DNA of 64,000 bases from Strigamia acuminata (Eukaryota > Arthropoda > Chilopoda > Geophilomorpha > Linotaeniidae). Under the pieces are notes generated by a model that saw only the letters and a program-made list of their open reading frames with translations, was not told the DNA's origin and did not search any database. Each line of letters begins with the position of its first letter. Position 1 is the first letter of the stretch. The stretch covers positions 24,826,427 to 24,890,426 of the forward strand of contig OX442315.1 in the NCBI GenBank assembly GCA_949358305.1, read 5' to 3'. Positions 1 through 9,713 of the stretch are shown in pieces. The position numbers were made by a program, and so were the translations under genes.

Positions 1-34
1 AAAAATCGGCATCTTGCTAAATCCAACCGTGGAA

Positions 35-924
35 TTAATTAAAACCTTTGGTGGCCAGCACCGTAAAAAGTCCTTTCTCGTTCGAAATCGGTGACTGCGA
101 CTTATACTCGTGTTTCTTGAACTCGCGAATCATCAACTTGGCGTCGGCCATCGCATTTCTGATCTTCTCTTCATCGACCCAACCGCCAATTATGTCTTCT
201 TTCCCCAATTTGTATCTGGTGCCTTCGAACGCGCAGACCAAAGCCAAATGACCACCCGGACTCACCAAATCCGCCACATTCTTCATGGCTTTGAAATAAT
301 CTTTATCTTCGATGATGCAATCCAAACACATACTCGACGTGACGATGTCGAATTGATGGATTTCGTCCGGAAACGTTTTTAATTGTTCGCACAATTCGCC
401 GACTACGTCGAAACAAAACAAACCCACGATGGAATTTCGCACTCGCTCTTCCAGATATTTAGTATCTCTAAATCGATTTTGAAAAAATAAAAATAATTTG
501 AAATCAAATAACGGAAGAATTAATTTACTTTTTCCCTTCCAACTGAGCGACGTATTTGAATTCCGCGTTGTAATCGATGCAATCCGGTTCGTTTTTACGC
601 CATTTGTCGACGACGTTTAAATTTCGCTCGAGAAAATCACACAAATAAATTCTCTCGACTCTTTTGCTGGCTGAAAGTGCGGAACGAACTGTCGGGCCGC
701 ATCCAACGTCTAATAGTGTCTTCCCGGTCACTTTTCCTGTATAAATAAAATAAAATTAGTTGTTACGTGACTTAATTCTTTTGTTCTAAACCTTGGTGGA
801 ATAAGTTGTGGAAGAACTCTTCGGGTAACCAAATTTTCTCGCGCGATTGATTGTTAACGTATTCGGCCACGTAAGCTTTGCTGTCGAATAGACGCTCGTA
901 CATTTTCTTATAGTCGGTTGACAT
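35..924 (-). CDS. NNMT/PNMT/TEMT-family SAM-dependent N-methyltransferase
   Basis: Three exons on the minus strand: 924-792, 736-529 and 467-35. They join in frame to a 257-residue protein, close to the roughly 260-residue family norm. The class I methyltransferase motif LLDVGCGPT sits near residues 52-60 just after the first intron. The family-typical segments SSMCLDC, LVSPGGHLALV and, near the C-terminus, KGLFTVLATK follow in the expected order. Members methylate small amines such as nicotinamide or pyridines with S-adenosylmethionine, in the cytosol with no signal peptide. The substrate here cannot be read from sequence. The start at 924 is the first in-frame ATG of exon 1; a second Met lies seven residues later. 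Introns are 55 and 61 bp with GT-AG ends. The gene is complete at the window's left edge and is transcribed in the same direction as the UNC93-like gene to its right. Confidence 0.88.
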
Positions 925-1269
925 TCTCGTCGGTCGCTGAGGTCAATTAGTTGAAACTGCTCTCGGAGATTCCTCAAGGTGTATTACTCAAATTCCGCGA
1001 GTGCCGAGCGCCCGGATGTACTTTTGCACAAAACTCAAATTAAATCATCAATTTTCATTACCGCTAAACAACCATTTACGAGTGTTGAAATCCTGAAGCA
1101 ATTTGTAATTTGTAATTTATGTTACTGTATTATTGTGTAATCAAAATGAATAAATTCTTTCGGATCATTACTGGAGTTACCAGAAACAGCTATTGCAAAA
1201 TAAAATCGTCTCATTAAAAAATTGTACTTTTAATTTAAAAAAATAAAAACTATTTACAGAATATAAAAA
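925..1269. other. Intergenic spacer, NNMT-like gene to UNC93-like gene
   Basis: AT-rich spacer that should hold the promoter of the methyltransferase and the 3' UTR of the UNC93-like gene (both minus strand). I see no additional coding segment or repeat in it. Confidence 0.6.
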
Positions 1270-3362
1270 TCACCCTACTGCAGGTCTTAATGCTTTGTTT
1301 TCCTTATAAACTTTGAATTCAATTATCAAATAGCCAATCAATCCAACTATTAGCGCAGCCAATATGATAAATAGTTTAACATTTACGCATAAATAATTGG
1401 CATATCCAAAAGTCACAATAAATCCAATCGACTCCCACAACCGGTAATTGGAAAAGGCTGCTTCTTCGTGATTTGTAAATACGACGCCATATAATGCTAG
1501 AAATAAATCATAAATGTATTAATTTAATTTTTTGATAACCTTTGCTGCAATTACCGTTGATTTGAGTCTGCCATATTGCATCTGATAGCCCCCAAAGCCC
1601 AGCAAGGGCATAGAAGATATAGATATTGCCAGGATCTGGGTGCCATGATAACATAAACACCACTATCGCTGCATTTGTAATACCTCCAAGAAGGAATATA
1701 GGAACTCGACTAAATCTTTTTACCACAGGTTCAAAAGCTATGCAACAAACGGCATCCGCTACGCCAAAACAAACCATTATGAAACCTACATTGTGGATGC
1801 CTAATGAACAAGTGAGGAACGCCTAGTACGAGTAAAACAAATCGTTATTAGTGGAACTAGTTTAATGTTCGACCATCATTTTACCAGAGTGAAATCACCC
1901 ATGATGAATGCTTGTTCGAGTCCGCTGAATATCGTGAGCGGGATGATGAGTACTTGCTTCCAATTTTTCATTTGTCGAAATGTGGCTACCAGTAAATTAA
2001 GTCCTGAAATTTGTTTGGATTTTCCCATTGCTGCTGTGTTTACCCGAACTAGAGGATCGACAACCACAGCCACTAGGAGTGCTCCAAGTAGAGCACAAGC
2101 AACGTATATTCCACATAAAGTATAAACCTAAAAAATACAGAATATCAATGATATTTTGGTAGAAAAGTACAAATTTGAATTACTTTTTCGTCTGGTGGTC
2201 TGGAAGTGGAATTCTGACCGGAGCCTAAAGGCTCATTGCAATATTTTGCACCACAAATTTCTCTTTGAGCTTCTGAAATTTCGTAATTGGTGGAATTGTC
2301 CTGTTCTGGCTTTAAAACGAGAGAAGAAATCAGATTCCCCGTGATCTGACCACTTTGGAATATCATGAAGAAGATGCCAAAGTACCGCACGATTATAATT
2401 TCAGCCTTCCGACCGACATGTTGAGCGTACTCTGTCCCTATCTTAAAAATCAAGTAAAAAACAATATTTTTTAATATTTCAATCATTCGCCTCTTTGTAT
2501 TTCTATCATACTTGAGTCAAATAGGTACATTTTGCACTCCACAGGGGTGCTGCTCCTATTCCCAAGAGGACAGCAGCTGGAATTAGAGTGAACCAGTCTG
2601 AATAAAAATTTGCTGCCATGTAAGTCGTATACATTAGCATTGATACGACTAATGTCCATTTGCATCCAAATTTGTTGATAGCAATACTTGGCACAAACAT
2701 ACATGATATCACCTACGGATAGTTAAGAGATTATGACACAATTTTGCATTCATTTATTTATCAGTGACGGATTCATCAATATAAAACAAGTAAATATATA
2801 AAAAAAAAATAAGTTTTTAGAAAAAGGTTTTTATATTGGTGCTTTAAATCGCCGCCATAGTGCGTTACAACCGCTGGAAGTTGAAACACAAACATTCATG
2901 TCAAAAAAACAAGGGAAGGGAAAAATGCTCACTCTTGCACATCAGAACGATGGTCAATCCCTGTGAACTAAATATTCCCTGATCCGATTATGACACTGAT
3001 CATGACACTGATCTAGCTAAAAGACCATTTTGGAGACATTTTAAAAAAGAAAAAAAAATCTATATATTTACCATTGTTGCATAAATAGTACTAAGAGATG
3101 CGGTTCCAAGCCCATCTTTTTGATTGAGAGAACTTTGTAGGTTTTGTAACGAGCTGAATGCAGTAAATAATAGTAAAAAGCCAAAACTGATTGATAGTAG
3201 GTTTTTCCATGTTTGGTATTTAGATTGCGTTGGTTCACATTTTTCCTCCTCATTAACCTTTGTCATATCCAATTTTGTTTGCGATAAATCCTTATGTAAA
3301 TACACAGATTTAGTGTTATCAGCATATTCGGGCAACTTTTTAACTTCTAGTAATTGCGCCAT
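1270..3362 (-). CDS. UNC93-like (UNC93A family) multi-pass membrane protein, six exons
   Basis: Exons 3362-3072, 2712-2512, 2441-2184, 2127-1885, 1822-1555 and 1496-1270 join in frame to 495 residues. The N-terminus is hydrophilic, followed by many hydrophobic spans as expected for the major-facilitator-like UNC93 fold. The segment LGTASLSTIYATM after the first membrane span and the loop ending CGAKYCNEPL are typical of UNC93A proteins. UNC93A-type proteins are poorly understood membrane proteins, by homology linked to ion channel regulation or transport. The last two intron positions, phase 0 after GDFTL and phase 1 after the 268-nt exon, coincide exactly with those of the plus-strand UNC93-like genes at 55.6-61.4 kb. 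Its first three introns have no counterpart there. A possible acceptor (TTCGTTAG) six bases upstream of the ATG suggests a 5' UTR intron. Confidence 0.92.
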
Positions 3363-4984
3363 TTTGCTAACGAAAACAAATAATTAAATAAATAAATAAA
3401 AATGATAAGATGAATGAGTATTTGTTTTGCACCCGGATGAGGTCAGTGACAATAAACTCAACAAATAGTAAAGATTCAGTTTACCAGTTACACTTTTATA
3501 TTCCGTTTGGAATCGCCCTCTGGCACTTTATAAACTGGTTTTAGTCTTGCCAGTTAAATTTAAACACAGGATTGGACGTTCAAATAATGTCAAACGTTGG
3601 GGTTTTTACGTTTTGGTTAAATTATATATCGCAGAAATAAAAATGACACCATAAATTACTTACGTCATTCACTCAATAAATCCGGAAGAGTATCATTTCT
3701 AGGTCATCTCTGTAGGTCGAAATACTTGTTATTTTTTTTTTAAATGATGGGGAATTCCATTTTAACTTTTCAACCAATAAAAATAACTCGACAATAAAAA
3801 GCAATAAATTTAGTTTCTTCAGCTGTAACTTTTATTTTTTGACAATTTCTATAGCTACTAAATCTGTATTATTTGCATCTGCATGGCGTATCAAGTTAGG
3901 AATTCAAGGTCTCGGTCGAGAAGTTCAACCGCAGACATATAACATTCAGCTTTAAAATAAATTAATATACGAATAAATCTTATAGTCTTACCTTTAAAAC
4001 TAGGCGAAAGGAAATGAAAGTACTCGGATGTCTGTTTCCTACGATTGCACGTTTTTTCCGCAGCTTTGCTTTAGATTAGCTGATCGTATCGTATTTTTCT
4101 TGGAATAACAACATCGCCATATTCTCCGTAATTCGGAAGCATTGATTGGACAACTTGTTTGAATTTCAAGGCGGGAGTTGCGCAGTGACTGAAAAATTTG
4201 ATAAACATAGTGTTTGAGAGTCGTATTTTAAATTTTATTAAATGTTATCTGAGGTGTCAATAGATAATAATTTGATTGATTCGTCACACATAATCTTATC
4301 CGTGTTGAAGTTACGACCAAATAGCAAGAAACACTACACGCGTATTAAAAAAAATGAATGTATAACTTACATTCTAACTCAGCACGTTTTTAGTGTTTTG
4401 TTACCACAATTAGCAATTTAAAATTTGATAAGCGTGGGAGGTAATAACAGATCCACAGAAGGCGCGTGTCCTGAATTGAGATTTGGGATGAGTCGATTCC
4501 TTTTATCTCGCACAAAGTTGAATTTTTGGATACCGGTCGGTGTTTTAGTTGGCAAGCCTTGCAGTTCAAATTCCATTCGTGGTCGGTTTAATTAAAACTT
4601 TATTCTTAATGAGCGATGGTGCATGTATAGTCACGCCATTTCTCCTCGCGTGACCCTTCTGCTGATGTTGTTTTATTCAGCGTAAATAGTAGCAGCATTC
4701 AATAGAACCCCACGCCGGTTTTCGTTCGTAGACATAACATCCACCGAACCAACCTCATACGTAACACTTTCCCTTACAGCCCATACGTAATCCGTTTTCT
4801 CTGACTTCTCTTGCAGTAAACATTTGTCTTACACACATAAAAACATTTTATTTCCATTCAATCTACTACTCCTTGATATTTTAAATAAATAAATAAACTA
4901 AATAGATATACAGTAGCTGCATTACAGATGTTTGTGTTTTTTAAGATCACAAATAACTGATTTTTATCAGTATTTTACAGCAGT
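3363..4984. other. Intergenic region between the UNC93-like and LRR genes
   Basis: About 1.6 kb of AT-rich DNA. It should contain the UNC93-like promoter and 5' UTR on the right side of that gene and the 3' end of the LRR gene. A possible terminal exon of the LRR gene lies just outside it, at 5030-4985 (minus). No other coding segment, inverted-repeat element or tandem array was recognised. Confidence 0.5.
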
Positions 4985-5097
4985 CTACATGGATAAATCC
5001 ACATTTAAAAAATGCAATCTCACTCCGTACCTAGGGCTGGACTGAATACAAATTTAGTATTGGGAAATCTGGATAATTTTTATGACCACGACTGTAC

Positions 5098-6486
5098 TTA
5101 CGCCGGTATCGCGGTACAACAAGCTAACCGTAAATTCGCCCGATCCGATGGCGCCTCCCAAGAACAATTCATACACAACTTTCGACTTCCGATTTGTGCT
5201 TTAATTTCAATCCATGCGGATCTATTGATATTATCACATAATCTTAAGTCGAGCAGGGCTAATGGATTTCGAAGCTCTATTAATTTAATAATGGAATCTA
5301 AACCGATCGAATTACACTTACAAAGTGTTAAACTCCTGAGATTTTGCAGTGCATTCGCTTTCATAACTTGTGTCATCAAGTCATCAGTTAGCGCTGAACA
5401 ACCATTCAATCCTAAACGTTTGACATTCTGACCACTTAATAACATTCGCAAATCTGATCCAGGAATGGCAACATCATCAGTTGTTATAGCGAGATTCTTT
5501 AAGTTTTTGAATCCGATTTTTATGGGTGAATTACCGGTACGTACATTTTCGTGATCGTCAATAAAAGAACAATTTGTGAACGACAAGAAGTATAACTTTG
5601 GACAAAAGCGATCGATAAGTTTAACATCGACATTAGTGATATTCTTAAGGTGTAAACTAATTAATCTCTTCACCGTATTGCCGAGAGCTGACGCGACGTA
5701 AGGATTAAAACAAAGATCGAGCGAATGGATGTAAAATGCCCGTATGTTTGGAAATATTCTTGTGGCAGTGGCGACGTCCTCACCTTCCCAATCACACCAC
5801 GGCGCCATTTGTAGAGGATAAGTCAACTTTGGATTTGAGGAAAATTCTTTTTTCATGAGTGCGAATACCTTATCCCAGGAGTAGATTACGAATATTTTTA
5901 GATTGAGAAGATTTTTAAGAACACTTAAGCATTCAAAAGGTCTTACACTTATGCCGGCGATGTTCAAATACTGCATTCTCAAGTTGCGTAATGACGCAAC
6001 TCCTGCGATAGTTACATTATTGCAGCCCGCGATGTTGAGATATTTCAATCTTGGACAATGGGTTGCGATCGCTGTTATAACTTCATCCGTACACCAAACG
6101 TTTTTCTTGAAATTAATATAATTGATTTGCGGTAATTCCTGCAGCATCTTAATCACGCATTCGGGTTGAATTTCCTGATGAAAAATTTCGTGATGATCTA
6201 TGACTAACTTGGTAAGGTTTTTACAAACGTTGCCTACATTAGCTAATATTTCATTTGCGTGCAGATCGAACATAAACAGACCATCTAATTGTCTTGTATT
6301 GGAGTGGATAAATATGTTTGAATGCAAACGATGCTTACTTAGCTTCAATTCGTCTCGGCGTTGATACAGTTCCGTTATGAGAATGTTTGGAAGACTCGAT
6401 AAATTATCGTGAAACATATCGTAATCTTTAACGATAGTTTTAAAACATAACGTTTTCAGACTCTTTGCTGATTTCTTGACAGGCAT
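5098..6486 (-). CDS. Leucine-rich-repeat (RNI/AMN1-type) protein, possible ubiquitin-ligase adaptor
   Basis: A single open frame gives 462 residues from the ATG at 6486. The frame is open further upstream to 6696, but that part is hydrophobic-basic without LRR character, so I take it as 5' UTR. From about residue 95 onward there are degenerate cysteine-containing LRRs, for example LKYLNIAGCNNVT, LYFLSFTNCSFID, VKRLGLNGCSALTD and LRSLTLCKCNSIG. This spacing is typical of FBXL/AMN1 substrate adaptors. The N-terminal SLKTLCFKTIV...LPNILITELYQRRDE resembles the box that precedes LRRs in F-box or VHL-box adaptors, but the match is weak. I do not recognise the exact ortholog. The stop codon lies inside a perfect GTAAGT donor (5101-5096). 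A 71-bp intron to an acceptor at 5031 would replace the last residue and add about 15 codons, ending at 4985. Confidence 0.78.
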   Translation of the reverse strand: MPVKKSAKSLKTLCFKTIVKDYDMFHDNLSSLPNILITELYQRRDELKLSKHRLHSNIFIHSNTRQLDGLFMFDLHANEILANVGNVCKNLTKLVIDHHEIFHQEIQPECVIKMLQELPQINYINFKKNVWCTDEVITAIATHCPRLKYLNIAGCNNVTIAGVASLRNLRMQYLNIAGISVRPFECLSVLKNLLNLKIFVIYSWDKVFALMKKEFSSNPKLTYPLQMAPWCDWEGEDVATATRIFPNIRAFYIHSLDLCFNPYVASALGNTVKRLISLHLKNITNVDVKLIDRFCPKLYFLSFTNCSFIDDHENVRTGNSPIKIGFKNLKNLAITTDDVAIPGSDLRMLLSGQNVKRLGLNGCSALTDDLMTQVMKANALQNLRSLTLCKCNSIGLDSIIKLIELRNPLALLDLRLCDNINRSAWIEIKAQIGSRKLCMNCSWEAPSDRANLRLACCTAIPA

Positions 6487-6795
6487 GTTGATATAAATAA
6501 ACAGAATATTTAGAAACAAAAATTCCGTGCGAATTGACTTTATATACAAACATTTACGTCGAGACCACAGTCTATGCAAAGTCAATAAACGTATGAAAAA
6601 CCGAAATACGGCTACTTTACGATGCAAATGAAGAAATGTGCAGCAAAACATGGAAAATACATAAAATCTTCTGCGATCGACCCAATTTAAACCCATGAAA
6701 AAAAATGAAAAATTTACTTACCGAAAATAATTTTTTTTTCCATTACGGAACGTGACATTCAAGCGCATTCAAGCGTCAAACGAGGAACGTCAAAC

Positions 6796-6849
6796 GAGTT
6801 TGAAACTGGTATAAATATCTTAATTTAAAATTAACACTTGATTTTATGA
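6796..6849 (+). repeat. Partial copy of SLC7A6OS exon 5/intron 5 boundary
   Basis: This stretch matches 8092-8145 at about 50 of 54 positions. The downstream copy spans the last 13 coding bases of exon 5, its donor site, and the first 41 bases of intron 5. The two copies share orientation and lie 1.3 kb apart, so one is a short local duplication, with the coding one presumably the source. Confidence 0.8.
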
Positions 6850-6881
6850 ATTTTATGAATTTTATGAATTTCAACAAATAA

Positions 6882-6895
6882 CCACTAGATGGCGC
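6882..6895 (+). promoter_or_regulatory. Candidate CTCF-binding site
   Basis: CCACTAGATGGCGC matches all 14 positions of the published core consensus CCASYAGRKGGCRS. It lies in the divergent promoter of the LRR gene and SLC7A6OS. Motif match only; insects also carry this 10-mer in dispersed repeats. Confidence 0.4.
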
Positions 6896-7169
6896 TACAG
6901 AGTACGGGCATGAACGATCCATTCTAAATCAAATTTGATGTAAATAAAAGCAATTTTTATTGATAATACTAATTATTTTATTTCCAAAATATTTTTAATT
7001 TCCTTACACATTTTGGTATTTACTATTTTCTGATGTGAATGTTGGCCAGAAAAACTTACAACCGCTAGATGACGCCACAGTTTTTGTTTGGTGCTCGACC
7101 ACGCTCGACTACGATTACGGTACGATAGCTGACGCAACTAGACACAACTAGACACCTCAAGTTGTTTTT

Positions 7170-8494
7170 ATGGCGTTAATACGAGTTAAAAGACGTTTAG
7201 ATGCAGAGCCTGCAGAAATTTTAATTGTAGCCTGCAAGCGAATTCGCCGTTTTACTGATTCGGGTGACGAAAGTGATGTACCCGAGGATATTTCTGCCAC
7301 TTTTACTTTTGCCGGAACACGTGACAGTAAAGTTCGTCACATGCCTTTAAAAAAATATAAAAGATAGACACATAATAACAGTAAAAATTGTTTCTGAGTA
7401 GAATTCACTTGAATCTTTGGATGTTGCCAAAGTTTTGACGGACGCACGCCGTAACAATCCAAAATCACGAGTGGTAAACATTTTAGATCGTAGTCGGAAG
7501 GAATTTCAAGAAGCTACGAAAACTAACAGGTTGATTTTCTAGAGATTTTTATTTTTGTAAACAAAATTTAATGCAATATTTGTTATTATAGGTTAAAGCT
7601 GGTCAATACTTACAGAGTTGAACAGCAGAGTGATATTATTTGTTTGTTTGATGCTGAAGATGATGAAGAAGAAGCGCGCCCTGACAACTGGGTAGAAAGT
7701 TGTCACTTGGTGGTTGTATTTTCTGAAATTTGACATTTTTTCAAGTTTATAATTACTTTTTCTTTTGTAGGATTGTTCAGAAAGTCCGATTTGTTGCAAC
7801 GATGTAGGTTTAAATCGTGAAAATCCTAGCAGTGAACAGCTATATGTATATGATTTGTATTACACATCGGATTTTAATCACGATGATGTAATTGTAGATC
7901 ATACTTTCCTGTAATTACAATTTTTTTTACTTCTGAGAGATAAAAGTTTTCTAGTTTATTTCTAAAATTTTATTGTAATACATTGCAGCACAGAGCAATA
8001 TGTTTCTGGCTATTGGACGGACTCTTCGGTAGACAGCGAGGACAGCAACGACGAGAAATATCATACAAATGATTTTCCAGAGGAAGATTCAGAGTTTGAA
8101 ACAGGTAGAAATATCTTAATTTAAAATTAACTCTTGATTTTATTAATTTAGATTTAATTTTTTTACATTTTATTAATTTATCTTTAAACCAAAAAATAGA
8201 TCGACCAGTTAGGAAGGATCACGAAGACGAAGAATCTGATTATGAAAGAAGTATGTATATCCTAAATATTAAATTAATGTACGATATTTACATTTTTTTT
8301 TCAAACAAAAAATAGATAGCCCACCTTGGTGGGAATACGAAGATGGCATTTGTAATATGCTTAAAAACACTCACTTAAATGAATCTGATTCTTCAGACGA
8401 AGAACTTAAAGTGTCTGAAACGGACATTCATTTACATGGCAAAGGTTTCGCTCGGTTTAAAGCAAAGGCATTGAAGGAATTGGCGAAAACATGA
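7170..8494 (+). CDS. SLC7A6OS: SLC7A6OS/Iwr1-family RNA polymerase II nuclear import factor
   Basis: Seven exons: 7170-7331, 7402-7529, 7592-7691, 7771-7910, 7989-8104, 8200-8250 and 8316-8494. They join in frame to 291 residues (human is about 309). The N-terminal VKRRLDAEPAEILIVACKR is nearly the vertebrate SLC7A6OS signature. Exon 4 carries LYVYDLYYTSD, the Iwr1 motif (VYDIYY in vertebrates). The rest is highly acidic with SDEED-type runs, as expected. Iwr1 proteins bind assembled RNA polymerase II and supply its import signal; the basic N-terminal segment fits that role. Introns are 60-95 bp. The exon 1 donor (AAA|GTTCGT) is the least certain join, chosen because it keeps phase 0 with the acceptor at 7401. 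A polyadenylation signal AATAAA is at 8608-8613. Confidence 0.9.
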
Positions 8495-9713
8495 GTAGTG
8501 GTGCAGGATGCAGCATTGGTGTTCTAAGTATTATTTTTAAGGTATGAATGATGAATATATGTTTAGAATAATTTTGTAGTGATTAATTAATATGAATACA
8601 TCAGAAAAATAAAGAATGGTAATATTTCTAAAATAATTTCTTGAATTGTGGACGAGTTTAATTCCACAGTGATTTGCCAAAAAATGGAGTCGAATTCCTC
8701 AGTTGCAAATGTCACTCAATTTTACGTGTAGATGGCGCCACTATTTTGAGTTTCAACTGCATTTACAAGAAGCTATTCCGAGAGCAAATCACGGATTCAC
8801 GGGTAGAATTATAATATTAAATAGTGTCGCTTGAGATGATGATGACGAACAACTTTGGGTATTTTTATTTCGTTTTTAATTATGTTATGTTAATTTAATT
8901 TTCCTAGTCTGAAAAAAAAAAAGATTAATTGATTAACATTGAAAATCAAAACGAAAAGCAATAAGCATTTCCAATTTTAAAATATTTCATTTTTTATCTT
9001 GCTTGTATACTTCAAGAAACAGATAATTGAACAAGAATTTCCTCAAAAAAAAGAAAGAAAAAAAAAAAAAAACCAAAGAAGAGAAAATTAATCTATTAGA
9101 CATGTGCTGGCATCTTGCCGCCGCATTTGGAACGAAGTCTAACACCACTGCGCATGATCGGATGTGGATAATACAAAGAAAAAAATGTCAACATGTGACC
9201 TGCAGCAAAACATCCCGCATGCGGCGCGGGGCTCGAGCTAGACTACTCAAAACACATCTCCCACCCCTGCCATTTATATTTCATTTGAAATGTCAAATTC
9301 AGAAATTCCAAACAGGTAGGGGAGGACCACTCCAGGTGGCGGCCTGCTGGTCGTTGGTGGCGGGAAGAGGGCGCAGCTGCCGGTGGCGAGCGCACGGAAT
9401 TGAGTTGTATTCCCTGGGCGCGCGTGCAGGCAGCCGGCATGCGTACGTACGTGATTATCTCCTGCGGGGAAATTTCAATTCCTCTGAGACACCCGTGTTC
9501 AATAGGCTTCATGACGTAGCGAGCTTTCATGCTGAATCCCAGTTTAAATAGAATCCGAGCCGCAGCACGCTGCTTCGCTCTTGTGCTCACCCGCGTCGAC
9601 GGCACCCATCCGGCTGCGGCCGACACTCTTCCGTAGGACAAGCGGCAACCACAACGATCGGGGCACGTCGCCGAGTGCCGACACGGCCACGCAGCCGAGT
9701 CTATCCTAAGCTT
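8495..9713. promoter_or_regulatory. 3' UTR of SLC7A6OS, then promoter and 5' UTR region of Oaz
   Basis: To about 8630 this is SLC7A6OS 3' UTR (AATAAA at 8608-8613). From about 9100 the composition shifts to GC-rich and CpG-rich with no convincing coding frame, which suits the Oaz promoter and 5' UTR upstream of the ATG at 9714. The long open frames on both strands at 9027-9767 are by-products of this GC content. A CTCF-core match lies at 8729-8738 and another, CAGGTGGCGG, at 9333-9342. Confidence 0.55.
8729..8738 (+). promoter_or_regulatory. CTCF-core motif upstream of Oaz
   Basis: TAGATGGCGC matches YAGRKGGCRS; the four bases before it (CGTG) do not match the extended consensus. It lies about 1 kb upstream of the Oaz start codon. 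Confidence 0.3.

Larger units (their letters stand above)
6487..7169. promoter_or_regulatory. Shared head-to-head promoter interval, LRR gene / SLC7A6OS
   Basis: The 683 bp between two divergent start codons must hold both promoters and any 5' UTRs. It contains a CTCF-like site (6882-6895), a near-repeat of it at 7066-7075, three tandem copies of TTTTATGAA (about 6842-6868), and a 54-bp copy of the SLC7A6OS exon 5/intron 5 junction at 6796-6849. No TATA box stands out. Confidence 0.6.

Noticed and set aside
6487-6696. Upstream 70-codon extension of the LRR protein
   Set aside because: Open but without LRR or signal-peptide character. The internal Met at 6486 begins a sensible soluble protein, so the extension is treated as 5' UTR.
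7170-7367. 65-residue intronless small protein
   Set aside because: The frame is only exon 1 of SLC7A6OS read through into intron 1; the following exons restore a full-length Iwr1 protein.
8664-8795. Nine-base inverted repeat GTGATTTGC/GCAAATCAC as a possible MITE
   Set aside because: Too short and without target duplication or a second copy; could be chance in AT-rich DNA.
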